A DNA stretch of 64,000 bases from Aneurinibacillus aneurinilyticus ATCC 12856 (GCF_000466385.1 NZ_KE952812.1:1-64000), one strand, 5' to 3'; counted from the first letter of the stretch, positions 32,732-41,820 are shown. Numbers and translations: made by a program. Notes: generated by a model from the letters alone, not told the origin.

Positions 32732-33421
32732 ATGCGCTTACGTAAAAAGCCCGGCGTACGGGAAGCAATGGCGACATATCCGAAGCTTGTCCCGTTGAAC
32801 GGTGAAGAATACAGAGGCAAGTGGAATTCTTTTTTTGGAAATGATAATCCGATTCATGTAGAACTTGGAACAGGTAAAGGCAATTTTATCACGACGCTGG
32901 CTGAGCAAAATCCGGATATTAACTATTTTGGCGTGGAACTTTATGAAGAAGTTTTAATCAGAGCTGTTAAAAAAGCGGAAGCCAAAGAATTAAACAACCT
33001 CTCTTTTCTTTGGATTAACATTCAGGATATTGAGAAGTATTTTGCACCCGGAGAAGTGGACAAGTTCTATCTCAACTTTAGCGATCCATGGCCTAAGAAA
33101 CGCCATGCCAGACGCCGTTTAACCCATAGTGAATTTCTGGAAAAATACAAAGGGCTGCTAAAACCGGAAGGCGTTATTCAATTAAAGACAGATAATGAAG
33201 GGCTCTTCCAGTTCAGCCTTAACCAATTCGCCCAAGAATTGTTCCTATTAAAAGAGATTACGTTTGATTTGCACAATAGCGAGTATGTAGAAGGCAATGT
33301 TATGACTGAATATGAAGCGAAATTCGTCGGACAAGGCATGAAGATTTTCCGCTGCATCGCTGCCCATCCAGCGCAGCTAGCCGCAAAGATTGAAGAGCAA
33401 AAGAGCCGTTCATCAGTCTAA
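32732..33421 (+). CDS. trmB: tRNA (guanine-N7-)-methyltransferase
   Basis: A 229-residue enzyme that makes m7G46 in tRNA. It begins M-R-L-R-K-K-P and has the SAM motif V-E-L-G-T-G-K-G-N-F-I-T, V-E-L-Y-E and the TrmB signature F-S-D-P-W-P-K-K-R-H-A-R-R-R-L. The ATG at 32732 follows AGGTGG at a normal distance; the GTG inside that site is not a likely start. Confidence 0.95.
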   Translation: MRLRKKPGVREAMATYPKLVPLNGEEYRGKWNSFFGNDNPIHVELGTGKGNFITTLAEQNPDINYFGVELYEEVLIRAVKKAEAKELNNLSFLWINIQDIEKYFAPGEVDKFYLNFSDPWPKKRHARRRLTHSEFLEKYKGLLKPEGVIQLKTDNEGLFQFSLNQFAQELFLLKEITFDLHNSEYVEGNVMTEYEAKFVGQGMKIFRCIAAHPAQLAAKIEEQKSRSSV

Positions 33422-33430
33422 ATTCTTTTG

Positions 33431-33456
33431 GCCTCGCATATACTGTCAATGCGAGG
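33431..33456 (+). promoter_or_regulatory. Hairpin covering the ribosome site of the next gene
   Basis: CCTCGCAT (33432-33439) pairs with ATGCGAGG (33449-33456). The right arm contains the start of the GCGAGGTGA ribosome site of the GTG at 33465. There is no T-run, so it is not a plain terminator; it may lower translation. Confidence 0.5.
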
Positions 33457-33464
33457 TGAGCAAA

Positions 33465-33725
33465 GTGAGACATTCTTTTCGCAACATTAGTTATCTTATT
33501 TTCGCGTTTGTGCTTGTGTTTTATGGGCTGCCGCGGCTTCCTCTGCTAGCGGATAAAGCCGAAGCGGTTTTATTTAGCATTGTATGGCTCGGATTTGCTC
33601 TACTTATTATCGGGGCGAATCTTTACCAGATTATTAGTGAACGAGAGGAACGAAACGCTGCACCGCCCTTCGTCTTGCCGCAACGCGAACGGACAAAAAA
33701 AAGAACACAGCATGATTATGAATAA
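33465..33725 (+). CDS. Small two-span membrane protein
   Basis: An 86-residue protein starting with GTG (R-H-S-F-R-N-I-S-Y-L). Two hydrophobic spans (about 7-25 and 34-55) are followed by a charged tail ending R-T-K-K-R-T-Q-H-D-Y-E. I do not recognise the family. It lies 43 bases after trmB, likely cotranscribed, with a hairpin at the ribosome site. Confidence 0.6.
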   Translation: MRHSFRNISYLIFAFVLVFYGLPRLPLLADKAEAVLFSIVWLGFALLIIGANLYQIISEREERNAAPPFVLPQRERTKKRTQHDYE

Positions 33726-33730
33726 GTACA

Positions 33731-33764
33731 GAATAAGCTGCCGAATGAAGGTGGCTTATTTTCT
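33731..33764 (+). terminator. Terminator
   Basis: AATAAGC-TG-CC pairs with GG-TG-GCTTATT, followed by TTCTG. It closes the trmB unit. Confidence 0.6.
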
Positions 33765-33766
33765 GT

Positions 33767-33795
33767 TTGTGATTGTTATAATAACAAAGTATAAT
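33767..33795 (+). promoter_or_regulatory. SigA-type promoter of ytoI
   Basis: TTGTGA (33767-33772) and TATAAT (33790-33795) are 17 bp apart. A leader of about 145 bases follows. It includes an imperfect stem: GAGGTC-A-GGC (33882-33891) with GCC-GACCTC (33915-33923), then TAATTTTC. Confidence 0.6.
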
Positions 33796-33948
33796 ATGGT
33801 TAATACAGATTAATACAGATAGAGGTAATCGGTTTTCATAGTTTTGCGGTCACTAATTCGTAGGTGAAAGCGAAGATAGGAGAGGTCAGGCTTATGCAGA
33901 AGGAAATAACATGTGCCGACCTCTAATTTTCATAGAGAAGGTGAGTCT

Positions 33949-35259
33949 ATGGCAACGAAACATGAACAGATTCTGCAGCATATCGAGGAATTGGAAGTAG
34001 GTAGCAAGATTTCTGTACGCCAGGTCGCGAAAGAGCTCGAGGTCAGTGAAGGGACAGCCTATCGTGCGATTAAGGAAGCTGAATCGCAAGGGTTGGTGAG
34101 CACGATTGAACGGGTCGGCACGGTGCGTATCGAAAAGAAGAAAAAACAAAACATTGAGCGGCTAACGTTTGCAGAAGTAGTCAACATTGTAGACGGTCAT
34201 GTACTCGGAGGACGGGAAGGGCTATACAAGACTCTCAATAAGTTCGTCATTGGGGCGATGAAACTGGAAGCGATGATGCGCTACGTGGAAGCGGGGAGTC
34301 TGCTCATTGTAGGGAATCGTTATCAGGCTCATAAGCTGTCGCTACAGCATGGGGCCGCTGTATTGATTACTGGCGGGTTTGATACGAGTGAAGAAGTGAA
34401 GAAGCTGGCTGACGAGTTGCAAATGCCGATTATCTCAAGCAGCTACGACTCGTTTACAGTAGCGACACTGATTAATCGTGCCATTGATGACCGATTGATT
34501 AAGAAAGAAATCATGATGGTAGAGGATATTTTAATTCCTCTGAAAGATTCATATTACTTAAGTGTAAACCACACGGTACGGGATTGGCATCGGTTTGTAG
34601 AAAGCATTGGACATGGCCGTTTTCCGGTTGTCGACGAAAATATGAAAGTAATTGGCGTTGTTACGACGAAGGATATTGTCGGACATGAATATGAGGTTCC
34701 GGTCGAAAAAGTGATGACCAAGAATCCGATTACGGTTATGGCACGTGTCTCAGTCGCTTCGGCTGCTCATATGATGGTATGGGAAGGTATCGAGATGTTG
34801 CCGGTTGTCGATAATCACCGGCGTCTGCTGGGCGTCATTACGCGTCAGGATGTATTGAAAGCGCTACAGTATGTGCAGAAGCAGCCACAAATGGGCGAGA
34901 CGTTCGCCAATCAGATTATGAACCGTTTCCAGGAAGAAAAAGGGGAGAAGGGCATCTATTTCCGCGGCGAGATAACACCACAGATGACGAATCATCTAGG
35001 GAACATCTCAAGCGGGGTATTGACGACGCTTGTGTCCGAATCGGGCAGCATGGCACTTCGCCAGTTTAAGAAGGCCGATATGGTACCTGAGAATATTACG
35101 GTGTATTTCCTAAAGCCCGTTCAGATTGAGAGCACGATTGAAATCTATCCTCGCGTGCTTGAGGTGAGCAGGAAATTTGGGAAGGTGGAGGTAGAGGTAT
35201 ACCATCAGGGAACGCTCGTATCCAAGGCGATGATGACTGCGCAGGTTATTGAACGATAA
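33949..35259 (+). CDS. ytoI: YtoI-like regulator: HTH, DRTGG, paired CBS and hotdog domains
   Basis: A 436-residue protein. Residues 1-65 form a winged helix-turn-helix (I-S-V-R-Q-V-A-K-E-L-E-V-S-E-G-T-A-Y-R). A DRTGG domain follows (L-I-V-G-N-R, V-L-I-T-G-G-F-D), then two CBS motifs (F-P-V-V-D-E-N-M-K-V-I-G-V-V-T and L-P-V-V-D-N-H-R-R-L-L-G-V-I-T) and a C-terminal thioesterase-like hotdog fold. CBS pairs bind adenine nucleotides, so it may couple such a signal to DNA binding. Targets are unknown. The start follows GAAGGTGAGTCT. Confidence 0.88.
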   Translation: MATKHEQILQHIEELEVGSKISVRQVAKELEVSEGTAYRAIKEAESQGLVSTIERVGTVRIEKKKKQNIERLTFAEVVNIVDGHVLGGREGLYKTLNKFVIGAMKLEAMMRYVEAGSLLIVGNRYQAHKLSLQHGAAVLITGGFDTSEEVKKLADELQMPIISSSYDSFTVATLINRAIDDRLIKKEIMMVEDILIPLKDSYYLSVNHTVRDWHRFVESIGHGRFPVVDENMKVIGVVTTKDIVGHEYEVPVEKVMTKNPITVMARVSVASAAHMMVWEGIEMLPVVDNHRRLLGVITRQDVLKALQYVQKQPQMGETFANQIMNRFQEEKGEKGIYFRGEITPQMTNHLGNISSGVLTTLVSESGSMALRQFKKADMVPENITVYFLKPVQIESTIEIYPRVLEVSRKFGKVEVEVYHQGTLVSKAMMTAQVIER

Positions 35260-35264
35260 GAAGA

Positions 35265-35297
35265 AAAGCGGAGGTGTATGCTTCCGCTTTATTTTTT
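35265..35297 (+). terminator. Bidirectional terminator
   Basis: AAAGCGGA pairs with TCCGCTTT, then ATTTTTTG on the plus side. It lies between convergent ytoI and ytpI and overlaps the ytpI end. Confidence 0.75.
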
Positions 35298-35588
35298 GTT
35301 CTCCTGTTCTTTTTTTAGCTTCATAAAATAGTTCAGATTTCGAATACCAAGTATAAGGTTTACGCCTCCTACGAACAGGAGAACAATACCGATAATGAGA
35401 CGAATCGTATCCATGCCCTCGAATGTAACCTGGTTGAATCCGATACCAAGCAGAGCGATTCCCATGCTGATATTCATGCGCGCTTGATAAATGCGTGCCA
35501 TAATTCCCGGCTGGCTGCGCCAGGTAATTGCGTAGTAAATAGCAAATGTTGCGGATAAGATAATGATAATAGAAAGAATGGCCGTCAA
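35289..35588 (-). CDS. ytpI: YtpI-like small membrane protein
   Basis: A 99-residue protein with three hydrophobic spans (L-S-I-I-I-I-L-S-A-T-F-A, M-G-I-A-L-L-G-I-G and L-I-I-G-I-V-L-L-F-V-G-G). Its place next to ytoI matches B. subtilis ytpI. A TTG at 35588 is taken as start since it follows AAGGGAG at a normal distance; the open frame upstream runs into a terminator. Function unknown. Confidence 0.75.
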   Translation of the reverse strand: MTAILSIIIILSATFAIYYAITWRSQPGIMARIYQARMNISMGIALLGIGFNQVTFEGMDTIRLIIGIVLLFVGGVNLILGIRNLNYFMKLKKEQENKK

Positions 35589-35665
35589 TATGGGAACTCC
35601 CTTCGCTGCGATTTCTTCTCTATTTTCGCACCAATTGCCAAAAAGTACAATCATGCAAAATAAGA

Positions 35666-35692
35666 AGCGGCTGCCTGGTTGGGCAGTCGCTT
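35666..35692 (-). terminator. Terminator of the small gene at 35711
   Basis: On the minus strand, AGCGACTGCC pairs with GGCAGCCGCT, followed by TCTTATTTT. Confidence 0.7.
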
Positions 35693-35710
35693 TATTAATG
35701 GACATAAATA

Positions 35711-35905
35711 TTAGTGAAATTCATGTTTATCCGCCGGGATGAACCAGCAGCCTAGAGACGTTTTGTCTATGTGCACATCCATATTTTCTTCTTTGATATA
35801 GCGCTCCATTAACTCTGTTACTTCCTGTGTTTCTGAAAATGCGGAGAAACCGTTTTTTAATTTTTCGACTTTGGCACGTGCCATTTCTCTACGACTAATA
35901 ACCAT
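35711..35905 (-). CDS. Small conserved-looking hypothetical protein
   Basis: A 64-residue soluble protein (M-V-I-S-R-R-E-M-A-R-A-K-V-E-K-L; later L-G-C-W-F-I-P-A-D-K). I do not recognise it. A good ribosome site (AAGGAGGAATTCGC) and a terminator just after it support a real gene. Confidence 0.6.
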   Translation of the reverse strand: MVISRREMARAKVEKLKNGFSAFSETQEVTELMERYIKEENMDVHIDKTSLGCWFIPADKHEFH

Positions 35906-35967
35906 GCGAATTCCTCCTTTTCCTTCTATTTTACTAAATTATACGATTATTTGCGAGAAAAAGAAAA

Positions 35968-36450
35968 TTACCGTTTCTCTTCAACACGAATATACATGTG
36001 TAAGGAAGGCGAGATCACGAGTGTAGAAAGTTGAAGAGAGTACATTCGATTGTTAATCGTGTACGTACGCTCTGCGACCATCATCATAATGCCTTCATGA
36101 AAACCGGTTACATAATCCAGAGGCTTCCCTTTCAGAAAAAATAAATCTTTAATAAGCTTTTTCTTAAGTTCTGCTTCTACAAATCCGTCCTTTGTTTGAA
36201 GGTGGAGTTCTATTTCTTTTACCACGTTTTTTTCTTTTTGAATCAAACTATTTTCAATTTTTTTATACTCGATTTTTTCCTGAACGTATTCGACATTTTC
36301 CTGCTCCAGTTTGCGAATCTTCAGATGCAGCCTGTCCACCTCGTCCCCCACAATCAATAAAAATACACTCATGCCTGTGAGTATTCCGAGTATATATAAG
36401 AGAATGAAACGGATGGAGCGCCGCCAATATGCGCCGGAGGGCACTCTCAT
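35968..36450 (-). CDS. ytrI: YtrI-like sporulation membrane protein
   Basis: A 160-residue protein: one membrane span (about 13-34, I-L-L-Y-I-L-G-I-L-T-G-M), a coiled coil (L-K-I-R-K-L-E-Q-E-N-V-E-Y-V) and a C-terminal folded part with H-E-G-I-M-M-M-V-A-E-R. In Bacillus ytrI and ytrH form a mother-cell sporulation pair next to dnaE, as here. It overlaps ytrH by four bases. Confidence 0.85.
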   Translation of the reverse strand: MRVPSGAYWRRSIRFILLYILGILTGMSVFLLIVGDEVDRLHLKIRKLEQENVEYVQEKIEYKKIENSLIQKEKNVVKEIELHLQTKDGFVEAELKKKLIKDLFFLKGKPLDYVTGFHEGIMMMVAERTYTINNRMYSLQLSTLVISPSLHMYIRVEEKR

Positions 36451-36791
36451 ATCGAATCACCGTGAACCAACCAATGGATAAGTCTGGTCCCGGTATCCGC
36501 TCCGATAAATGCGCTGACAATGAAGATGATTTGCTTGATGACAGGCGACATGTCACCTTCCTGGAAAATTCGTTCAATCTGCATAAATGAATCGAACGTG
36601 CCACCGAGTGCGCCGACCATGCCCCAGATTTTCAATTTGAATGCAAGTTCGTACATCGTATGGAATGGCGGCTGGCGAGTGAGTAGCGCTGCTATGCCGC
36701 CCAAAATCGAGCCGCCCAGTACGATGCCGAACGCAACAAAAAAGTAGATTGACATGTCTTTTGCTAACTGTCCGAGCAGCATTTTGCTCAT
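36447..36791 (-). CDS. ytrH: YtrH-like sporulation membrane protein
   Basis: A 114-residue protein with about three spans (V-A-F-G-I-V-L-G-G-S-I-L-G-G, W-G-M-V-G-A-L-G-G-T, I-I-F-I-V-S-A-F-I-G-A). It matches YtrH in length and context. The ribosome site is GGAAGGTGCGAAG. It diverges from dnaE; a SigE promoter is expected upstream but I could not place it surely. Confidence 0.85.
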   Translation of the reverse strand: MSKMLLGQLAKDMSIYFFVAFGIVLGGSILGGIAALLTRQPPFHTMYELAFKLKIWGMVGALGGTFDSFMQIERIFQEGDMSPVIKQIIFIVSAFIGADTGTRLIHWLVHGDSI

Positions 36792-36973
36792 CTTCGCACC
36801 TTCCTTTAACCATATGCATCGTGTCCGATGTTTTCTGACTTAATACATATGCATATGAATGACAGGCAATAAATATGAATAAAGAACGTATGTTTCTGTA
36901 TTGCGCCGCACGGTATAATAGAGGAAGAGTGCTAAACGGAAAAGCAACTGATCAAGCGAACAGGAGGAAGATA

Positions 36974-39900
36974 ATGGATAGGGCATCTTTTGTACATTTG
37001 CATGTACATAGCGAATATAGCCTGCTTGAGAGCGCGGCGCGTATCCGTCCGCTTGTGCGCCGTGCCAAAGAACTCGGTATGCATGCGCTTGCGATTACTG
37101 ATTCGCAGGCGATGTACGGAATTATTCCATTTTATAAGGTGTGTCTGGAAGAAGGGGTTAAACCGATTCTCGGCGTGCAAGTACAAGTAGCGGACAGGCC
37201 TGCTGGTGGAGAGTGGAGCAGGGAGGAGAAAGGGCATACGCTCGTCCTTCTGGCTGAAAATATGACAGGCTATCGTAATATTATGCGCTTATTATCACAT
37301 GCCCATATGGAAGGACGCCATCGTCCGCTTTTGGCGAAAGATAGATTGCACGGATATACGGACGGCATTATTGCTTTAAGCGGAGCACAGGATGGAGAGA
37401 TTGGCATGCTGCTTCGTGCAGGGCAAATAGAGAGAGCAGTCGAGATAGCAGAAACGTATGCTTTGCTATTTGGAAAAGAGAACTTTTTTCTGGAAATCCA
37501 GGATCATTTGCTGGAAGAGCAGAAAGTTGTGAATCAACGGACAACCGATATGGGTCGTATGTTAGGTCTTCCGCTGGTAGCAACGAATAATGTCCGTTAT
37601 CTTAAAGAAGAAGATGCTTCCGTATTTGACGTGCTTCTCTGCATCAGGGAAGGCAAGACGATAGAGGATACAGAGCGGACAAAGTATCCTACGCATGAAT
37701 ATTACTTAAAAAGTGCGAAAGAAATGAATGAGCTGTTTATTTTTCTGCCTGAAGCTCTTGAGAATACAGTGCGAATCGCCGATCGCTGCAATGTGGAACT
37801 GCCGCTTGGCGATTCGATTTTGCCGTATTTTCCGGTGCCGGATGGTCAAACCGCCACCGATTATTTGCGTCAAATATGCGATGAAGGTCTTGTGATGCGA
37901 TATGGCAAGGAAGCGAGTAGCGAAGTACGTGAGCGGCTTGATTATGAACTTGGTGTCATTGCGCGCATGGGCTTCTCTGATTATTTTTTAATTGTGTGGG
38001 ATTTTATCCGTTATGCGCGGGAGCAGGGCATCGCGGTTGGTCCGGGTCGCGGTTCAGCGGCAGGCAGTCTCGTAGCATATGTGCTGCAGATTACGAATAT
38101 CGATCCTGTGAAATACAAGCTGTTGTTCGAGCGTTTCCTGAATCCGGAACGGGTCAGCATGCCTGATATTGATATTGATTTTAGCTATGAGCGGCGCGAC
38201 GAAGTCATTGATTATGTGGTGCGCAAGTATGGCAGGGAACGAGTGGCGCAGATTATTACGTTTGGAACGATGGCGGCACGTGCAGCGGTACGGGATGTAG
38301 GGCGGGCGCTTGATACACCGCTTTCGGTCGTGGATCGAATCGCAAAAATGATTCCAGCTGAACTTGGCATCACCCTTGATAGGGCGCTTGCCAAAAGCAA
38401 AAGTTTGCGTCAGGCGACAGAAGAAAATCCGCAGGTCGAGAAGCTCCTTACAGCAGCGCGTGCTGTAGAAGGTCTGCCACGCCATGCTTCTACCCATGCA
38501 GCTGGCGTGGTCATTTCGCGCGATCCGTTGACTGAATATGTGCCAATTCAACAAGGACATGACGGTCATGGACTTACGCAGTATGCGATGGAAGCGCTTG
38601 AAGAGGTCGGACTGCTTAAGATGGATTTCCTTGGGTTAAAAAATTTAACCTTACTTGAGAGGGCTATTAAGCTCATAAGGCAGGAAGAGGGACAGGAAAT
38701 TGATTTGGCAACTTTGCCACTTGATGATGCCCGTACGTATCGCATGCTGTCTGAAGCGGATACGGCAGGCGTATTTCAATTGGAATCCTCTGGCATGCGT
38801 CATGTGCTTAGAGAGGTCAAGCCGTCTGTATTTGAAGATATTGTCGCGGTGCTGGCATTGTTCAGACCAGGTCCGATGGAGTTTATTCCCGATTTTGCAG
38901 CGGCCAAGCATGGCAAAAAGAAAGTGGAATATATGCATCCGGTATTGGAGCCGATTCTTCAGGATACGTATGGCTTCATCCTATATCAAGAGCAGATTAT
39001 GCAAATTGCTTCTACAGTGGCAGGATTTACATTAGGCGAAGCTGATATTCTGCGTCGTGCCGTATCCAAGAAAAAGCGGGATCTTTTGCAGGAACAGCGG
39101 GAGAAATTTGTTGCTGGTGCTCTTGCACAAGGATATGATGCTATGCTAGCCAATCAATTGTATGACATGATTGTTAGATTTGCCGATTACGGTTTTAACC
39201 GGAGCCATAGTGCAGCATATGCTATGATTGCGTACCATATGGCTTATTTGAAAGCTAATCACCCCGTTGCCTTTCTCGCCTCTCTTCTGACCATGGCGCA
39301 GGGAAGCACAGAAAAAATCGCGGAATATATAGAGGAGTGTAAGCGCCGTTCTATCTCTGTACTCGGGCCTAATGTGAACTGTAGTGAAGTTGATTTTACG
39401 GTGGAGGGTGGAAGCATTCGATTTGGCTTGGCAGCCATTAAAAATGTTGGTGTTCAGGCGATTCGCAGGATTCTTGAAGAACGAGAAGAGAAGCCGTTTA
39501 CAGGGCTTGCGGATTTTTGTCTGCGCATCGACCAGCGGGTATGTAATCGTCGTGTACTAGAAGCACTTATCAAAAGCGGTGCCATGGATGACTTTTCCTC
39601 TAATCGTGCTGCTCTTTTGGCTGCGCTTGATGAGACAATGGAATGGGCACAGCGCATGCGCAAGCTCAATGAAGGAGAGCAAATTGATTTTTTTACTCAG
39701 GAAAGCTCTAGCGCTGAGAAAGCCCCGGAAATACCGGAGGGCATCGCGGATTTTGCTCAAAAGGAAAAGCTTCTTCAGGAGAAAGAATTGCTTGGTCTCT
39801 ATTTGTCAGGTCATCCGTTGGACAACTATCGTGGCGTATGCGAACGGCTCTCTTTCTTACCGCTGGGTCAGTTGCGTGAAATGCAGGACAAACAGTCAAT

Positions 39901-40405
39901 TCGCCTTGCTGGTATGGTGGTTGGTGTCCGCAGCATTATGACCCGTCACGGACAGCCGATGGCGTTCGTTCAGCTTGAGGACCAGACTTCCCGCGTCGAA
40001 GTGGTTGTGTTTCCTGGTGTTTATCATCATGCATCTCAATTATTGGAAAAGGGACGTTTGCTTGCAGTAGAAGGAAAGGCCAATCATCAGGGAGAAGAAG
40101 TCAAATGTATTGCCGATCGAATAAAAGATATTGCGAAGCTGGACCAACCGGAACTACAAACCGGGTCGTCACCCGTTATGTTTGTCAAAATTGAAGCTGA
40201 GATGGAAGCAGACCTGGAAAAAATGCAGTATTTGCAGCAAATTTTACGGGATGATTCTGGAAAAAGCCCAGTCATTTTATATTATGCAGCCACACGAAAG
40301 TCTGTTCAACTGGCACCGGAGTACAACACTAGTGCAACAAATGAAATAATTAGCAAAATTGAGAAAATTACAGGGAAAGGACACGTTATTATAAAAAATC
40401 GGTAA
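36974..40405 (+). CDS. dnaE: DNA polymerase III alpha subunit, DnaE type
   Basis: A 1143-residue replicative polymerase. A PHP domain begins F-V-H-L-H-V-H-S-E-Y-S. The palm has G-P-G-R-G-S-A-A-G-S-L-V-A-Y (about 356) and the catalytic M-P-D-I-D-I-D-F (about 395-402). Y-G-F-N-R-S-H-S-A-A-Y marks the fingers. A helix-hairpin-helix and an OB-fold (I-R-L-A-G-M-V-V-G-V) follow. No exonuclease insertion is present, so it is not PolC. In Bacillus DnaE extends RNA primers before handing to PolC. The start at 36974 follows AGGAGGAAGATA; 33 in-frame codons upstream are rejected. Confidence 0.97.
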   Translation: MDRASFVHLHVHSEYSLLESAARIRPLVRRAKELGMHALAITDSQAMYGIIPFYKVCLEEGVKPILGVQVQVADRPAGGEWSREEKGHTLVLLAENMTGYRNIMRLLSHAHMEGRHRPLLAKDRLHGYTDGIIALSGAQDGEIGMLLRAGQIERAVEIAETYALLFGKENFFLEIQDHLLEEQKVVNQRTTDMGRMLGLPLVATNNVRYLKEEDASVFDVLLCIREGKTIEDTERTKYPTHEYYLKSAKEMNELFIFLPEALENTVRIADRCNVELPLGDSILPYFPVPDGQTATDYLRQICDEGLVMRYGKEASSEVRERLDYELGVIARMGFSDYFLIVWDFIRYAREQGIAVGPGRGSAAGSLVAYVLQITNIDPVKYKLLFERFLNPERVSMPDIDIDFSYERRDEVIDYVVRKYGRERVAQIITFGTMAARAAVRDVGRALDTPLSVVDRIAKMIPAELGITLDRALAKSKSLRQATEENPQVEKLLTAARAVEGLPRHASTHAAGVVISRDPLTEYVPIQQGHDGHGLTQYAMEALEEVGLLKMDFLGLKNLTLLERAIKLIRQEEGQEIDLATLPLDDARTYRMLSEADTAGVFQLESSGMRHVLREVKPSVFEDIVAVLALFRPGPMEFIPDFAAAKHGKKKVEYMHPVLEPILQDTYGFILYQEQIMQIASTVAGFTLGEADILRRAVSKKKRDLLQEQREKFVAGALAQGYDAMLANQLYDMIVRFADYGFNRSHSAAYAMIAYHMAYLKANHPVAFLASLLTMAQGSTEKIAEYIEECKRRSISVLGPNVNCSEVDFTVEGGSIRFGLAAIKNVGVQAIRRILEEREEKPFTGLADFCLRIDQRVCNRRVLEALIKSGAMDDFSSNRAALLAALDETMEWAQRMRKLNEGEQIDFFTQESSSAEKAPEIPEGIADFAQKEKLLQEKELLGLYLSGHPLDNYRGVCERLSFLPLGQLREMQDKQSIRLAGMVVGVRSIMTRHGQPMAFVQLEDQTSRVEVVVFPGVYHHASQLLEKGRLLAVEGKANHQGEEVKCIADRIKDIAKLDQPELQTGSSPVMFVKIEAEMEADLEKMQYLQQILRDDSGKSPVILYYAATRKSVQLAPEYNTSATNEIISKIEKITGKGHVIIKNR

Positions 40406-40424
40406 TTTTATACGAAAAAACGTC

Positions 40425-40464
40425 CAAAAGCGGCCCTCATCTGGTTTACAGATTGGCCGCTTTT
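40425..40464 (+). terminator. Long-loop hairpin downstream of dnaE
   Basis: AAAAGCGGCC pairs with GGCCGCTTTT across a 19-base loop. There is only a short T-run. The -35 of the next promoter lies in the loop. Confidence 0.6.
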
Positions 40465-40472
40465 GATATAAT
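40445..40472 (+). promoter_or_regulatory. SigA-type promoter of the malic enzyme gene
   Basis: TTTACA (40445-40450) and TATAAT (40467-40472) are 16 bp apart. It is embedded in the dnaE terminator, so the two signals compete or are coupled. Confidence 0.65.
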
Positions 40473-40488
40473 GGGATAATAATAATCG

Positions 40489-40505
40489 AAGTGGTCAGAC
40501 CACTT
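40489..40505 (+). promoter_or_regulatory. FadR/GntR-type operator
   Basis: AAGTGGTCAGACCACTT is a perfect 17-bp palindrome. Its core TGGTCAGACCA fits the FadR-subfamily consensus TNGTNNNACNA at every fixed position. It lies about 10-25 bases after the expected transcription start, where a bound protein would block elongation. A FadR-type regulator is encoded at 41886, one gene downstream. Confidence 0.75.
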
Positions 40506-40552
40506 GAAATTCGGAGCAGAAGAGAGAAGGAGTTGTGAGAAGGGTGCCAAAC

Positions 40553-41773
40553 ATGCGTGAACAAGCGTTGAAGTTGCACAAAGAAAGCCAGGGAAAAATT
40601 AAGGTAGAATCAAAGGTTGCATTAAACGATGCAACTGATCTAAGCCTCGCCTATTCACCTGGTGTAGCAGAGCCTTGCAAAGATATTTTTGACGATCGGC
40701 AAAAAGTTTATGACTATACGGCCAAAGGCAATATGGTGGCGGTCGTCTCCGATGGATCAGCCGTACTGGGATTGGGAAACATCGGTCCTGAGGGCGCGCT
40801 TCCCGTTATGGAAGGCAAAGCGGTTCTATTTAAATCGTTTGCCGGTGTCGATGCATTCCCAATCTGCCTTAATACGCAAGATCCAGAAGAAATTATCAAA
40901 ACGGTGAAATATCTGGAACCTACGTTTGGCGGCATCAACTTAGAGGATATTGCAGCTCCGAATTGCTTTGAGATTGAAGAACGCTTGAAGAAAGAACTAT
41001 CCATTCCAGTATTCCATGATGATCAGCATGGTACTGCCATTGTAACGGCTGCAGGACTTTTGAATGCTCTGAAAATCGTCGGCAAGAAAATGGAGGATAT
41101 CTCTGTAGTGGCGAACGGGGCAGGGGCGGCAGGCATAGCGATTATTAAATTGCTGCTTCTAATGGGTGTCAAAGAAGTTATTATGTGTGATTCCAAAGGG
41201 GCTATCTATGAAGGGCGCCCATACGGAATGAATCCGATTAAAGAAGAAATTGCCCGTATTACCAATCAGCGCAAAGCAGAAGGTACGCTTGCGGATGTGC
41301 TTGCTGGTGCTGATGTTTTCATTGGTGTATCGGTTGCCGGCTCTCTGACACCGGATATGGTACAATCCATGAATGAGTCACCGATTATTTTCGCTATGGC
41401 TAATCCGATTCCGGAAATTATGCCGGAAGTTGCGAAAGAAGCGGGTGCGGCAATTATCGGTACGGGGCGTTCCGACTTCCCGAACCAGGTCAACAATGTG
41501 CTGGCATTTCCGGGAATTTTCCGCGGGGCACTTGAGGTTATGGCCACTGATATTAACGAAGAAATGAAGCTTGCGGCTGTAAAGGCCATTGCGGAACTCA
41601 TCGGAGAGGATGAATTGAAACCGGATTATATTATTCCTTCGCCATTTGATCCGCGAGTAGCTCCACATGTTGCTGCTTTGGTCGCCAAGGCGGCTATGGA
41701 TACAGGTATAGCGCGTAAAGAAATTAATCCAGAGCAAATTAAAACGTCCATGCTGGCTGCTGTAAAAATATAA
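40553..41773 (+). CDS. NAD(P)-dependent malic enzyme (YtsJ-like)
   Basis: A 406-residue enzyme that turns malate into pyruvate and CO2. It shows S-L-A-Y-S-P-G-V-A-E-P-C, F-H-D-D-Q-H-G-T-A-I-V and the nucleotide-binding V-A-N-G-A-G-A-A-G-I-A-I, with M-A-N-P-I-P-E-I. The length fits the short bacterial form without a phosphotransacetylase tail. Starts at 40535 (GTG), 40544 (GTG) and 40553 (ATG) are possible; 40553 gives M-R-E-Q-A-L-K-L-H, matching relatives, with AGAAGGG nine bases before. Confidence 0.93.
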   Translation: MREQALKLHKESQGKIKVESKVALNDATDLSLAYSPGVAEPCKDIFDDRQKVYDYTAKGNMVAVVSDGSAVLGLGNIGPEGALPVMEGKAVLFKSFAGVDAFPICLNTQDPEEIIKTVKYLEPTFGGINLEDIAAPNCFEIEERLKKELSIPVFHDDQHGTAIVTAAGLLNALKIVGKKMEDISVVANGAGAAGIAIIKLLLLMGVKEVIMCDSKGAIYEGRPYGMNPIKEEIARITNQRKAEGTLADVLAGADVFIGVSVAGSLTPDMVQSMNESPIIFAMANPIPEIMPEVAKEAGAAIIGTGRSDFPNQVNNVLAFPGIFRGALEVMATDINEEMKLAAVKAIAELIGEDELKPDYIIPSPFDPRVAPHVAALVAKAAMDTGIARKEINPEQIKTSMLAAVKI

Positions 41774-41820
41774 TTTTTACAGGGAAGTATACGGAGCAGG
41801 ATTTGTTTTCCCATGTGCAG

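Noticed and set aside
38054-38569. Minus-strand open frame of 171 codons opposite dnaE
   Set aside because: It is a shadow of a strongly conserved gene and shows no domain of its own.
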